Shown here in pieces: positions 52,453 to 61,764 of a stretch of 64,000 bases of DNA (position 1 is its first letter; every line of letters begins with the position of its first letter). Source of the stretch: Pedobacter riviphilus. Lineage in GTDB: Bacteria; Bacteroidota; Bacteroidia; Sphingobacteriales; Sphingobacteriaceae. The position numbers were made by a program, and so were the translations under genes. The stretch spans positions 3,906,001 to 3,970,000 of the forward strand of contig NZ_CP061171.1 of the NCBI RefSeq assembly GCF_014692875.1. Reading direction: 5' to 3'. Under the pieces are notes generated by a model. The model saw only the letters and a list, made by a program, of their open reading frames with translations, made no database searches and was not told the origin of the DNA.

Positions 52453-53139
52453 TCAGTATTTAGATTTATTTCGGTTCATCATCTTTTTATGCCATTCTTC
52501 TATCTGAGGCAGATCTTTTTTATATTGTTCAACATTCCATACAATACCCATATCAATCAGATAAGCGGTGTAAGATCCAAGCCCTATATCTGCCCTTCGG
52601 TTATCAACATGATCAGGATCGATCATTGGCATAATGGTATATTTATTGGTCTGCATATTCCAGGCTATCTGACTTCCATAAATCTGTTTCCTCCCCTGAA
52701 ACATCGCGATCCTATCTTCGAGCAGCGCCAAACTGGTGGCTTTTAGTCTTTTATTCTTTGCAGCAATTCTCATAATAGGCAAGTATTTTTCCTGTGTTTT
52801 CAAATCTGCATGTTGGATCACTATGAATAAGGCTGAGTTGGCAGCCTCCCCTATTTCATCGGCACTCAACCAGCCGTATTGATCAATAATTTGTGATACC
52901 GTAATCAGGTTCAAAGAGTCTACTTTATTGATCAACTCAAAATGTTTACGCAGTGTATCTTTTAATTTAAGACTATCATCTGCAAAGCGGTTCCTGATAT
53001 CGTTAAGCTGGCCTCTATAAACCTGATCTAATCGCCCAATAGAATCAAGTTGCCTGATCAGAATACTTTTATCATTTATTTGACAAAAGGACGAGCTGGT
53101 AAATAACAGGAAGATAATCGATAGATATATAAGTCTCAT
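52453..53139 (-). CDS. DUF6624-like secreted protein
   Basis: 228 residues. A signal peptide (MRLIYLSIIFLLFTSSSFC, cleavage near residue 20) precedes a helical region and a conserved C-terminus with ALLEDRIAMFQGRKQIYGSQ, MIDPDHVDNRRADIGLGSY. This YGSQ...DP...RR...IGL pattern matches DUF6624, whose function is unknown. It is predicted periplasmic. It stands alone on the minus strand, converging with the response regulator. Confidence 0.78.
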   Translation of the reverse strand: MRLIYLSIIFLLFTSSSFCQINDKSILIRQLDSIGRLDQVYRGQLNDIRNRFADDSLKLKDTLRKHFELINKVDSLNLITVSQIIDQYGWLSADEIGEAANSALFIVIQHADLKTQEKYLPIMRIAAKNKRLKATSLALLEDRIAMFQGRKQIYGSQIAWNMQTNKYTIMPMIDPDHVDNRRADIGLGSYTAYLIDMGIVWNVEQYKKDLPQIEEWHKKMMNRNKSKY

Positions 53140-53308
53140 TAGTGATCAAGATAAAAAGCGTTACAGCTAATATCATAATAATCCTTAACAAATCCAATCG
53201 GCCTAACACTAGCTAAATTTTAACTACAATCTCCCTTTAATTAACCCTTCCCACCATTCAATTACACAGTCAAACGTTTGCTCTATTTTTCTTTACAGAA
53301 TAATAGAA

Positions 53309-53336
53309 TTGCCTACCCCAAAAAGCATTATCTTTG
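53309..53336 (+). promoter_or_regulatory. Bacteroidota-type promoter of pruA
   Basis: TTG (53309-53311) and TATCTTTG (53329-53336) match the -33/-7 elements TTG-N(17-23)-TAnnTTTG with a 17-bp spacer. The start codon follows 22 bp later. Confidence 0.7.
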
Positions 53337-53358
53337 TCCAAATCATAAAAAATAAAAT

Positions 53359-54993
53359 ATGCTTAAAGGATTTTTTAACGTACCTACCCCGGTTAACGAG
53401 CCCATTAACAGCTATGCGCCAGGCACAAAAGAACGTTTGCTTTTAAAAGAGGCTATTGCCGATGCCCGTTCTAAACAATTGGATATTCCGATGTTTATTG
53501 GCGGACAAGAGGTACATACTAAAAATAAAAAGAAAGTAGTTGCTCCACACGATCACCAACATGTACTGGCTACCTTTAGTTATGGCGATAAAAGCCATGT
53601 AAAACAAGCCATAGACGCTGCTTTGGCCGCCAAGGCAGATTGGGAAGCTTTAGCTTGGGAACATAGAGCTGCTATTTTTATGAAAGCTGCCGATTTGTTT
53701 GCTACAAAATACCGCTACCAAATTAATGCAGCAACCATGCTTGGGCAAAGTAAAAATGCCTACCAGGCTGAAATTGATGCTGCTTGCGAACTGGTTGATT
53801 TCTTGCGTTTTAACGTAAGTTACATGCATGATATTTATGGCCAACAACCGCCTGTATCGCCAAATGGCATGTGGAACAGAACAGAACAACGTCCTTTAGA
53901 GGGTTTTATATTTGCTTTAACACCTTTCAACTTTACCGCAATTGCTGGTAATTTACCTGCTTGTGTAGCTATGATGGGTAATGTGGTTGTTTGGAAACCT
54001 GCAGATACCCAAGTTTACGCTGCTAATGTAATTATGCAGGTTTTCCGCGAAGCAGGCTTACCTAACGGTGTAATTAATCTTATTTTTGCTGATGGTCCGG
54101 AAGTTGGCGATGTGATTTTTAATCATGCTGATTTTGCTGGTATCCACTTTACAGGCTCAACAAAAGTTTTTCAGGAAATTTGGAAAACAATCGGAACAAA
54201 CATCCATAAATACAAATCATATCCACGCATAGTTGGTGAAACTGGTGGTAAAGATTTTATCCTGGTTCATCCAAGTGCAGATGTTGCTGCTTCGGTTACT
54301 GCAATTGTTAGAGGTGCGTTCGAATATCAGGGCCAAAAATGTTCTGCTGCTAGCCGCACTTATATCCCACAAAGTCTGTGGCCTGAGATTAAAAAATTAA
54401 TAATCAGAGATTTAGCTTCGTTTAAAATGGGCGGAACAGAAGATTTCAGCAACTTTATTAATGCAGTTATTGATGAGCGTTCTTTCGATAAATTGGCTAA
54501 ATATATTGATCAGGCTAAAAAAGATAAAGGTGTAGAAGTTATTGCCGGTGGCAATTACGATAAAAGCAAAGGTTATTTTATTGAACCTACCGTATTAGTT
54601 GTTGACGATCCGAAATACACCACCATGTGTGAGGAACTTTTTGGTCCGGTATTATCTGTATACGTATATGAAGATCAAGAATTTGACCAGATTTTAGAAA
54701 TAATCGATACCACTTCACCTTATGCATTAACTGGGGCTATTTTATCACAAGATAGATATGCTATAGAAAAAGCCAGTTACGCATTGCGCAACTCAGCCGG
54801 TAATTTTTACATTAACGATAAATGTACAGGTGCAGTAGTTGGACAACAGCCATTTGGCGGTGCCAGAGGATCGGGCACAAACGACAAAGCTGGTGCGATG
54901 ATTAATTTGTTGCGTTGGGTTTCTCCTCGTACCATTAAAGAAACCTTTAATCCTCCAACAGATTATCGTTACCCATTCTTAGCAGAAGATTAA
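53359..54993 (+). CDS. pruA: L-glutamate gamma-semialdehyde dehydrogenase (P5C dehydrogenase)
   Basis: 544 residues, the normal length of the stand-alone P5CDH. It oxidises glutamate-5-semialdehyde (from proline) to glutamate with NAD+. The motifs are FALTPFNFTAIAGNLPACVA, IHFTGSTKVFQEIW, VGETGGKDFILVHPSAD (general base Glu) and EYQGQKCSAASRTYIP (nucleophile Cys). The C-terminal GAVVGQQPFGGARGSGTNDK is also typical. It has its own promoter and ends before a terminator that separates it from the sulfatase. Confidence 0.96.
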   Translation: MLKGFFNVPTPVNEPINSYAPGTKERLLLKEAIADARSKQLDIPMFIGGQEVHTKNKKKVVAPHDHQHVLATFSYGDKSHVKQAIDAALAAKADWEALAWEHRAAIFMKAADLFATKYRYQINAATMLGQSKNAYQAEIDAACELVDFLRFNVSYMHDIYGQQPPVSPNGMWNRTEQRPLEGFIFALTPFNFTAIAGNLPACVAMMGNVVVWKPADTQVYAANVIMQVFREAGLPNGVINLIFADGPEVGDVIFNHADFAGIHFTGSTKVFQEIWKTIGTNIHKYKSYPRIVGETGGKDFILVHPSADVAASVTAIVRGAFEYQGQKCSAASRTYIPQSLWPEIKKLIIRDLASFKMGGTEDFSNFINAVIDERSFDKLAKYIDQAKKDKGVEVIAGGNYDKSKGYFIEPTVLVVDDPKYTTMCEELFGPVLSVYVYEDQEFDQILEIIDTTSPYALTGAILSQDRYAIEKASYALRNSAGNFYINDKCTGAVVGQQPFGGARGSGTNDKAGAMINLLRWVSPRTIKETFNPPTDYRYPFLAED

Positions 54994-55006
54994 TATTTAC
55001 ATACAG

Positions 55007-55034
55007 GGCCAAGCATGATTGTTTGGCCTTTTTT
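55007..55034 (+). terminator. Intrinsic terminator after pruA
   Basis: GGCCAA and TTGGCC arms with a ~10-nt loop are followed by TTTTTT. The longest open frame of the next gene would begin inside this loop (55015), which supports the inner start at 55063. Confidence 0.75.
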
Positions 55035-55062
55035 ATGCCTAACCGGATATCCTTTTCTAACC

Positions 55063-56571
55063 ATGAACCACAAATTTTTATTATCTCTCATTATTGGCCT
55101 CGCCAGCTTTAACTTTTACGCTACCGCACAAAAGAAACCCAATGTAATTATCATCTATGCCGACGATTTGGGTTATGGCGATCTTAGCTGTTATGGCGCA
55201 ACAAAAATAAAAACCCCAAACATCGACGCATTGGCGAAGCAAGGACTGCGGTTTACCAATGGTCACGCTACCGCATCAACCTGTACCCCTTCGCGCTATT
55301 CTCTAATGACTGGCAGATATGCATGGCGTAAAAAAGGAACAGGCATTTTACCGGGTGATGCCGCACTAATTATCCCAACAGATAATAGTTCCCTTCCATC
55401 AATCTTTCAGCAGGCAGGCTATAAAACAGGGCTTGTTGGCAAGTGGCACTTGGGCTTGGGCAATGCCGTAGAAAAAGACTGGAATAAAGAAGTAAAGCCT
55501 GGACCAAAAGAAGTCGGCTTTGATTATTCGTTTATTTTCCCGGCTACGGCCGATAGAGTTCCGACCGTTTTTATGGAAAATCAACTGGTAGTAGGTTTAG
55601 ACCCTAATGATCCGATTACAGTTGATTATAAAAATCAAATCGGTACCGATCCAACAGGAAAAGACCACCCAGAACTGTTAAAAATGCCTGCTGAAGCTAA
55701 CCATGGACACAACCAAACCATTGTAAACGGTATTGGCCGTATCGGTTACATGCAAGGAGGCAAACTGGCCCGCTGGACTGACGAGGAAATTCCATTTACC
55801 TTTTTAACCAAGGCGAAAAATTTTATCGAGGATCACAAACAAGAACCTTTTTTCCTTTACTATGCTTTAACCGAACCACATGTACCACGTTTATCCACTA
55901 CCATGTTTAAAGGCAAAAGTGAATTGGGCAATCGCGGCGACGTAATTTTACAACTCGATTGGGCTGTTGGCGAAATAACAAAACAACTAAAATACCTGGG
56001 GCTTGATAAAAATACCATAATCATTTTTAGCAGCGATAACGGTCCGGTAATTATGGATGGTTACGAAGACCAGGGTTTCGAAAAATTAAACGGTCATACA
56101 CCTGCAGGGAGTTTACGTGGAGGAAAATATAGCATTTTAGAAGGTGGTACACGCGAACCTTTTATTATTTCATGGCCCGCAAAAATCAAACCCGGTGTTT
56201 CTGGAGCCTTAGTTTCACAAATTGATTTTTTAGCCTCATTTGCCAGTTTTTTCAATTTAGAAAGCAGAAATGCAATTGATAGTAAAAATGTATGGGATGC
56301 CTTTACTGGAAAAGACCAAAAAGGCCGCGACTTCTTTATCGAACAGAGCAACCAATTGGCAATTGTTAAAGATAACTGGAAATACATCAGGCCATCGAAG
56401 GGAGAAGCTTTTTATAAGCTTACCCATACCGACAGTGGAAACCTACCAGCAGCGCAGCTGTACAACCTAACAGATGATTTGGGTGAAAAAAATAACCTCG
56501 CTTTAAAATATCCGGAAAAGGTGAAAGAATTGGAAAATTTATTAAGTACCGAAGAAGCGAAAACTAAATAA
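55063..56571 (+). CDS. Sulfatase (arylsulfatase family), secreted
   Basis: 502 residues from the ATG at 55063; an earlier in-frame ATG at 55015 falls inside the pruA terminator. A signal peptide (MNHKFLLSLIIGLASFNF, cleavage near ATAQ) is followed by the metal site IYADDLGYGDLSCYG. The formylglycine signature ASTCTPSRYSLMTGR has Cys74 as the residue to be oxidised. SSDNGPVIMDG and KWHLGLG complete the active site. It should hydrolyse sulfate esters in the periplasm, probably on a sulfated glycan. No anaerobic sulfatase-maturating gene is in this window. Confidence 0.94.
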   Translation: MNHKFLLSLIIGLASFNFYATAQKKPNVIIIYADDLGYGDLSCYGATKIKTPNIDALAKQGLRFTNGHATASTCTPSRYSLMTGRYAWRKKGTGILPGDAALIIPTDNSSLPSIFQQAGYKTGLVGKWHLGLGNAVEKDWNKEVKPGPKEVGFDYSFIFPATADRVPTVFMENQLVVGLDPNDPITVDYKNQIGTDPTGKDHPELLKMPAEANHGHNQTIVNGIGRIGYMQGGKLARWTDEEIPFTFLTKAKNFIEDHKQEPFFLYYALTEPHVPRLSTTMFKGKSELGNRGDVILQLDWAVGEITKQLKYLGLDKNTIIIFSSDNGPVIMDGYEDQGFEKLNGHTPAGSLRGGKYSILEGGTREPFIISWPAKIKPGVSGALVSQIDFLASFASFFNLESRNAIDSKNVWDAFTGKDQKGRDFFIEQSNQLAIVKDNWKYIRPSKGEAFYKLTHTDSGNLPAAQLYNLTDDLGEKNNLALKYPEKVKELENLLSTEEAKTK

Positions 56572-56639
56572 AACAGATCGATTGGTTGATTTTTCTAACC
56601 GGCCAGATCTACACACCAGTTTAAAGATGTAAAACTAAT

Positions 56640-56677
56640 CTTCTTTTAAGCTGTTTTATATAACAGCTTAAAAGAAG
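56640..56677 (+). promoter_or_regulatory. Perfect 16-bp hairpin immediately before a start codon
   Basis: CTTCTTTTAAGCTGTT (56640-56655) pairs fully with AACAGCTTAAAAGAAG (56662-56677) around a 6-nt loop. The ATG of the next gene is only 3 nt downstream. No T-run follows, so a simple terminator for the sulfatase is less likely. It could hide the ribosome site in an RNA. Confidence 0.75.
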
Positions 56678-56680
56678 ATC

Positions 56681-56941
56681 ATGGAAAACGCAAAAGATAA
56701 CAACGAAAATCTGGATAATAAAAAGGCAGATAACACTGCTGATAAAACCAACATGCCAGATCAATTGGTTCCCCGTCACCGAAGTAATGCTAAAGAAAAT
56801 AAAAACACGGTAGAAACTGATGCTGGTAACCTTGGCCGAAATTTTGGAGGAGGCGATTTTGGATCTGAAGAAGCAAGAACAGATGCCGAAAAAGGCAACA
56901 AGGGACATGCGGGGAATATGCCGGATAGCGCAGAAAAATAA
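56681..56941 (+). CDS. Small hydrophilic protein of unknown function
   Basis: 86 residues, highly polar (Asn, Lys, Asp, Glu, Gly), with no signal peptide or membrane helix. There is NLGRNFGGGDFGSEEARTD in the middle and GNKGHAGNMPDSAEK at the end. It is predicted disordered, in the style of small stress-related hydrophilic proteins. The ATG follows the perfect hairpin by 3 nt, and a short GC-rich hairpin lies behind the stop. No family is recognised with confidence. Confidence 0.65.
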   Translation: MENAKDNNENLDNKKADNTADKTNMPDQLVPRHRSNAKENKNTVETDAGNLGRNFGGGDFGSEEARTDAEKGNKGHAGNMPDSAEK

Positions 56942-56944
56942 AAA

Positions 56945-56964
56945 CCCGGATTTATCCGGGCTTT
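56945..56964 (+). terminator. Short hairpin after the small hydrophilic gene
   Basis: CCCGGAT and ATCCGGG (7 bp, 2-nt loop) are followed by CTTTACC. The T-run is weak. Confidence 0.5.
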
Positions 56965-57000
56965 ACCTAACAACTAAAAAATAACATCTATGGAGATGTT

Positions 57001-57657
57001 TTATCCTACTTTAAACGCAGGAGCAACGTCATCAAGACAAGTACAGGTTACTTTCATGTCTTTAATGATTCCTGTTTTTAAACTGTATACCCAGGCATGT
57101 ACAGCTAATTCCTGACCATTGGCCCAGGCACTCTGTACAATTGATGTATTGGTTACATTTGCAGCACCTTCAATGGCGTTTAGTTCAACTAAGCGGTCAA
57201 AACGCTGATCAGGATCTTTGATTGTAGCCATTTCACGCTCGTGCGTACGGTATACATCGCGGATATTTCTCAGCCAATTGTCTATAATACCAACCTGTTT
57301 ATTGCCTAATGCAGCTTTTACGCCACCGCAGCCGTAATGACCACAAACAATAACATGTTTAACCTTTAATACATTAATGGAATAATCCAGTACGGAAAGT
57401 AAATTCATATCCGTATGCACTACCACGTTGGCAATATTTCTATGTACAAAAATATCGCCCGGTTTAGTGTTTGTGATCTGGTTTGCAGGCACGCGGCTAT
57501 CAGAACAACCAATCCACAATACCGGTGGACTTTGGCCTTCAGAAAGTTTATCAAAAAAAGCAGGATCGCTGTCGATCGTATCTTTAACCCAGTCCTTATT
57601 TCCTTGCAATAAGCTATCGTATGTTATATCTTTCGTTTCTATTGTTTTTGCGCACAT
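57001..57657 (-). CDS. Beta-carbonic anhydrase
   Basis: 218 residues. It interconverts CO2 and bicarbonate. The zinc ligands are Cys51 in WIGCSDSR and His107/Cys110 in CGHYGCGG, with the Asp53-Arg55 dyad. VHRNIANVVVHTD is typical. No signal peptide is present. The gene lies 2 bp downstream of a SulP anion transporter, so the two should be co-translated and supply or remove bicarbonate together. Confidence 0.95.
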   Translation of the reverse strand: MCAKTIETKDITYDSLLQGNKDWVKDTIDSDPAFFDKLSEGQSPPVLWIGCSDSRVPANQITNTKPGDIFVHRNIANVVVHTDMNLLSVLDYSINVLKVKHVIVCGHYGCGGVKAALGNKQVGIIDNWLRNIRDVYRTHEREMATIKDPDQRFDRLVELNAIEGAANVTNTSIVQSAWANGQELAVHAWVYSLKTGIIKDMKVTCTCLDDVAPAFKVG

Positions 57658-57659
57658 AA

Positions 57660-59267
57660 CTATAATTTATTAATATCTTCTTCTACTTTAATATTTAATT
57701 TTGGTACTGTATAATGTTTTTGGATATTCTCCAACGTTACGATAATACCCTTGGTATAGGCATTATGTTTGTAATTATAAATCGTTTCCAATACATCAGG
57801 ATCGATATACCTGGCATTCGAGCCATCAATAATTACATCTGTTTCTTTTGGAATATTCGTTAAAACTACTTGTATCGCTGCTTTATTTAAGAAAGAAACT
57901 TCCTCTGCCAGTTTAATCCTGATATGCTTTTTATCGCCATCATTCGATATCCTATAAAAGAACGGATTACGCATATTGGTACGCAATAAATAGAAAATCG
58001 AAACCAACATACCAACAGCTACGCCTTTTAACAGATCGGTAAATAATACGGCTAATACCGTAACCACAAATGGCACAAACTGATCCCAGCCTTTGTGGTA
58101 CATGTGTTTAAATAAGCTGATTCGCGTTAATTTGTATCCCGTTACCAAAAGAATTGCAGCTAAACACGATAATGGAATCATGTTAATTAGTCCTGGAATA
58201 AACAACAGCGATAACAGCAACCAAACACCATGAAAAATAGCCGACATCTTGGTTCTGGCACCAGCATTTACGTTTGCCGAACTACGAACAATTACCGATG
58301 TCATAGGTAAACCACCCACCATACCGCTGGCAACATTACCTAAGCCCTGAGCAATTAGCTCTCTGTTTGTTGGCGATACACGTTTAATCGGATCTATTTT
58401 ATCAACAGCTTCAATGCTTAATAAAGTTTCTAAACTTGCAACAACAGCAATAGTTGCTGCTGTAATATAAACATTCTTATTAGCCAACTGAGAGAAATCG
58501 GGCATGGTAAATAGGCCCAAAAATTCGCCAAAACCACTTACCACGGGGATTTTTACCATCTGATCAGCACGTAATGGGTGGTCTGTACCCGCAAAAAGTA
58601 TAGTTCCAAGAACGCCTAAAGCAACAACTAACAATGGAGCAGGTACAACCGCCAATTTTGGAAATTTAGGCCAAACGATCAGAATAGCTATCGATAATAA
58701 ACTGATAACCACCGCGGCCAAACTAAAATGGCTTAATGCTGCAGTAATCGCAGAAAAAGTATTTTCGTGATCTTGTTGAAAGAATCCTTCGTCGCCACTA
58801 AAATCGGTATCAACACCCAACGCATGTGGCAGCTGTTTTAAAATCAAAATCAGTCCGATTGCTGCAAGCATCCCCTCAATTACACTCGAAGGAAAGTAAT
58901 TACCAATAGTTCCGGCTTTAACCAGGCCTAAAATCATTTGGAATACTCCTGCCAGTACAACTGCAAGTAAAAAGGTTTGATAACTGCCCAATGATGTGAT
59001 GGCACCTAATACAATAACGGTTAAACCCGCAGCAGGGCCACTCACACTTAATTGCGAGCCGCTAAAAGAGGCAACCACTACCCCACCAATAATACCGGTG
59101 ATTAAACCCGCAAATAACGGTGCACCTGAGGCTAGTGCAATACCTAAACACAATGGCAACGCCACCAAAAACACTACAATACTTGCAGGTAAATCTTTCT
59201 TTAAATTCTTTTTAAGAATATATTTCTTCACGTCCGAACCTGAAAAGGCCGGGTTAAACTTTTGCAT
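57660..59267 (-). CDS. SulP family anion transporter (probable bicarbonate)
   Basis: 535 residues. Ten or more membrane helices include ALASGAPLFAGLITGIIGG and the SulP signature VSGPAAGLTVIVLGAI. The C-terminal STAS domain (~430-535) has DVIIDGSNARYIDPDVLE. Genes of this family next to carbonic anhydrase usually carry bicarbonate, but sulfate cannot be excluded. It is the first gene of a two-gene minus-strand operon. Confidence 0.92.
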   Translation of the reverse strand: MQKFNPAFSGSDVKKYILKKNLKKDLPASIVVFLVALPLCLGIALASGAPLFAGLITGIIGGVVVASFSGSQLSVSGPAAGLTVIVLGAITSLGSYQTFLLAVVLAGVFQMILGLVKAGTIGNYFPSSVIEGMLAAIGLILILKQLPHALGVDTDFSGDEGFFQQDHENTFSAITAALSHFSLAAVVISLLSIAILIVWPKFPKLAVVPAPLLVVALGVLGTILFAGTDHPLRADQMVKIPVVSGFGEFLGLFTMPDFSQLANKNVYITAATIAVVASLETLLSIEAVDKIDPIKRVSPTNRELIAQGLGNVASGMVGGLPMTSVIVRSSANVNAGARTKMSAIFHGVWLLLSLLFIPGLINMIPLSCLAAILLVTGYKLTRISLFKHMYHKGWDQFVPFVVTVLAVLFTDLLKGVAVGMLVSIFYLLRTNMRNPFFYRISNDGDKKHIRIKLAEEVSFLNKAAIQVVLTNIPKETDVIIDGSNARYIDPDVLETIYNYKHNAYTKGIIVTLENIQKHYTVPKLNIKVEEDINKL

Positions 59268-59422
59268 AACGATATAATTATCTAGTAAATTTTAACGAAT
59301 AAATCGCGGGGGAATCTTAATGCATATTCTGAAAGCGCAGCAATACAGTGTAAAAATTTTAACACAGCATTTATGCTCCATTCAAGTGAGTAGGCACAAC
59401 AATTACCCCAAATAATAAAAAA

Positions 59423-59767
59423 CTAGATAAAGTTAGGCGGCGGTGTTGGAACAGTAGGATGATATGGATCTACATATCTTTTAAAATGTTCGATAAAACT
59501 GCTCTTCAAAAAGAAATGGCTTGAAGAGAACTCGTAAGAAAAGATTGGATGATTAAGTTCAACAAGTTTGAAATCGGTAAACTTTGCAGTGTCTTTGGCG
59601 GTATCTTTCCCGCCTTCATGCTCTAACTCAATTTGCATGATTACGGCATTCATGATTTCCTTGTCAATACTTGTACAAAATACCGGCGCACCAGATATAC
59701 CCATCTTCGCCATGAAGATGAACATGAATGAGGCAACGATTAAATACTTGTATTTCCTTAAAAACAT
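59423..59767 (-). CDS. Small secreted protein of unknown function
   Basis: 114 residues. A signal peptide or anchor (MFLRKYKYLIVASFMFIFMA, to about residue 25) is followed by a short acidic stretch (ELEHEGGKDTAKDTAKFTD) and a terminal Pro-rich tail (HPTVPTPPPNFI). A single Cys (CTSIDKE) lies after the hydrophobic segment. No domain is recognised. It stands alone. Confidence 0.6.
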   Translation of the reverse strand: MFLRKYKYLIVASFMFIFMAKMGISGAPVFCTSIDKEIMNAVIMQIELEHEGGKDTAKDTAKFTDFKLVELNHPIFSYEFSSSHFFLKSSFIEHFKRYVDPYHPTVPTPPPNFI

Positions 59768-60132
59768 CTAAAATTCTAATGTTGTTTTAATTCTTATGGT
59801 TACAAAAATAAACGGATTATTGGTTTTTCAATGTTTTAAGCTGTAAAAAAAATGTAATATAACAAATAGACCATTACATTTTTTACAAAAGCGGGGCTGA
59901 AACTGCCAAAAGCACAGAACCAGCCATTTCCTATTCTTTAATATTTTCTCCTTTTAGGAAATGAAAGGACAGCATTTTTCCTTTTAGGAAATGAAAGGAC
60001 AGCATTTTATAGATACTATAGTCCGGCCATCTGCCTTACTCAAAATCGCGTGTTAGGCTCGGATAAAATAACACCTCGCTTATCTTGTATTACCGCTAGT
60101 AATTTTTAATTTTAAAATCTCATAGCATTGCA
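59768..60132. other. 365-bp intergenic region with a 30-bp duplication
   Basis: It contains the direct duplication at 59949-60008 and no convincing gene. The carboxylase promoter should lie in its right part, but no clear -7/-33 pair is visible. Confidence 0.5.
59949..60008. repeat. 30-bp direct duplication with internal inverted repeat
   Basis: CTTTTAGGAAATGAAAGG occurs at 59951 and 59981 with an exact 30-bp period. Each copy has TCCTTT and AAAGGA arms, so each can form a small hairpin. Confidence 0.85.
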
Positions 60133-61674
60133 ATGGACAAAAAAATAGCATTACTTAAAGATAAAATCAACCAGGCAAACCTTGGCGGTGGACAGGCCCG
60201 AATCGACAGTCAGCATAAAAAAGGTAAACTTACAGCCCGCGAGCGCATCCATTTTTTGATGGATGAAGGAAGCTTCGAAGAAATTGGTATGATGGTTACC
60301 CATCGAAGTACCGACTTTGGCATGGAACGGGAAAAATATCTGGGTGATGGTGTGGTAACGGGTTACGGAACAATTAATGGCAGGTTAACTTATGTATTCT
60401 CTCAGGATTTCACCGTGTTTGGAGGTTCACTCTCTGAAACCCACGCAGAGAAAATTTGCAAGCTTATGGATATGGCCATGAAAAATGGGGCACCATTAAT
60501 TGGCTTAAATGATAGCGGTGGTGCACGTATTCAGGAAGGGGTTGTTTCTTTGGGCGGTTATGCCGATATCTTTTATAAAAATGTACAGGCTTCGGGTGTA
60601 ATTCCGCAGCTATCAGCCATAATGGGGCCATGTGCAGGTGGCGCTGTTTATTCGCCAGCCATTACCGATTTTATTTTGATGGTAGAGAATACTTCTTATA
60701 TGTTTGTTACCGGCCCAAATGTGGTTAAAACGGTAACGCATGAAGAAGTAACCTCCGAAGAATTAGGAGGTGCCAGCACGCATGCTACAAAATCAGGCGT
60801 TACCCACTTCGCCTGTGCCAATGAAATTGAGGCCATTAACCATGTAAAGAAACTACTGAGTTATATGCCGCAAAATTGTGAGGAAATAGCCGATCATTTA
60901 CCTTATGAGGCAGCCGATGAAAGTCGACCGGAACTAAACACTTTTATGCCCGAAAATGCTTCACAGCCTTATGATATACGTGAAGTAATTGCTGCCATAG
61001 CCGATATTGATAGCTTTTTAGAAGTGCATGCCGCTTATGCTGAAAATATTGTGGTAGGTTTTGCCCGCCTTGCAGGGAGAAGTATTGGTATAGTAGCCAA
61101 TCAGCCCGCTTACTTGGCTGGTGTTTTAGATAGTAATTCTTCTACCAAGGCCGCTCGTTTTGTGCGCTTTTGCGATTGCTTTAATATTCCATTATTGGTA
61201 TTTGAAGATGTTCCGGGATTTTTACCGGGTACAGACCAAGAGTGGAATGGCATTATCACCAATGGTGCAAAATTATTATACGCTTTTAGCGAGGCTACTG
61301 TACCACGCATTACTGTAATTACCCGAAAAGCTTATGGTGGTGCTTATGATGTAATGAACAGCAAACATATTGGTGCAGATATGAACTATGCCTGGCCAAG
61401 TGCAGAAATTGCGGTAATGGGTGCAAAAGGTGCCGCGGAAATTATTTTTAAAAGAGAAATTACTTCAGCAGAAAACCCTGAAGAAAAGTGGCTGGAGAAA
61501 GAAAAATTATATTCAGACATCTTTGCCAACCCCTATCGTGCGGCAGAACGCGGCTTTGTTGATGAGGTAATTGAACCAGCCCACACCCGCATAAAGTTGA
61601 TAAAAGCTTTTAAGATGTTAGAAAATAAGGTGGTGAATAATCCCAGAAAGAAACATGGAAATATACCTTTGTAG
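60133..61674 (+). CDS. Acyl-CoA carboxylase carboxyltransferase (beta) subunit
   Basis: 513 residues, typical for propionyl-CoA carboxylase beta/methylmalonyl-CoA decarboxylase alpha. It transfers the carboxyl group from biotin to an acyl-CoA. Signatures include [51 protein letters not shown] and PVGGVYSPA-like [12 protein letters not shown]. Also present are [11 protein letters not shown] and [10 protein letters not shown]. The biotin-carboxylase and carrier subunits are not next to it. The preceding long stretch holds only repeats. Confidence 0.94.
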   Translation: MDKKIALLKDKINQANLGGGQARIDSQHKKGKLTARERIHFLMDEGSFEEIGMMVTHRSTDFGMEREKYLGDGVVTGYGTINGRLTYVFSQDFTVFGGSLSETHAEKICKLMDMAMKNGAPLIGLNDSGGARIQEGVVSLGGYADIFYKNVQASGVIPQLSAIMGPCAGGAVYSPAITDFILMVENTSYMFVTGPNVVKTVTHEEVTSEELGGASTHATKSGVTHFACANEIEAINHVKKLLSYMPQNCEEIADHLPYEAADESRPELNTFMPENASQPYDIREVIAAIADIDSFLEVHAAYAENIVVGFARLAGRSIGIVANQPAYLAGVLDSNSSTKAARFVRFCDCFNIPLLVFEDVPGFLPGTDQEWNGIITNGAKLLYAFSEATVPRITVITRKAYGGAYDVMNSKHIGADMNYAWPSAEIAVMGAKGAAEIIFKREITSAENPEEKWLEKEKLYSDIFANPYRAAERGFVDEVIEPAHTRIKLIKAFKMLENKVVNNPRKKHGNIPL

Positions 61675-61680
61675 AAAACA

Positions 61681-61764
61681 GTCCATAGTCATTAGTCCAT
61701 AGTCCGGTAGTAATCAACTCTCCGCTTAAGACTCATAACTGTGGACTTCCGACTCAAGACTCAC
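61681..61764. repeat. Degenerate GTCCATAGTCATTAGTCC tract
   Basis: Words AGTCCATAGTC, TTAAGACTCATAACT, TGGACTTCCGACTC and AAGACTCAC lie between the carboxylase and the MFS gene. The tract is in frame with the MFS gene and provides a spurious upstream GTG start at 61741. Confidence 0.65.

Noticed and set aside
55015..55062. Longer sulfatase start (16 extra residues)
   Set aside because: The start would lie in the loop of the pruA terminator and precede the signal peptide; the ATG at 55063 fits better.
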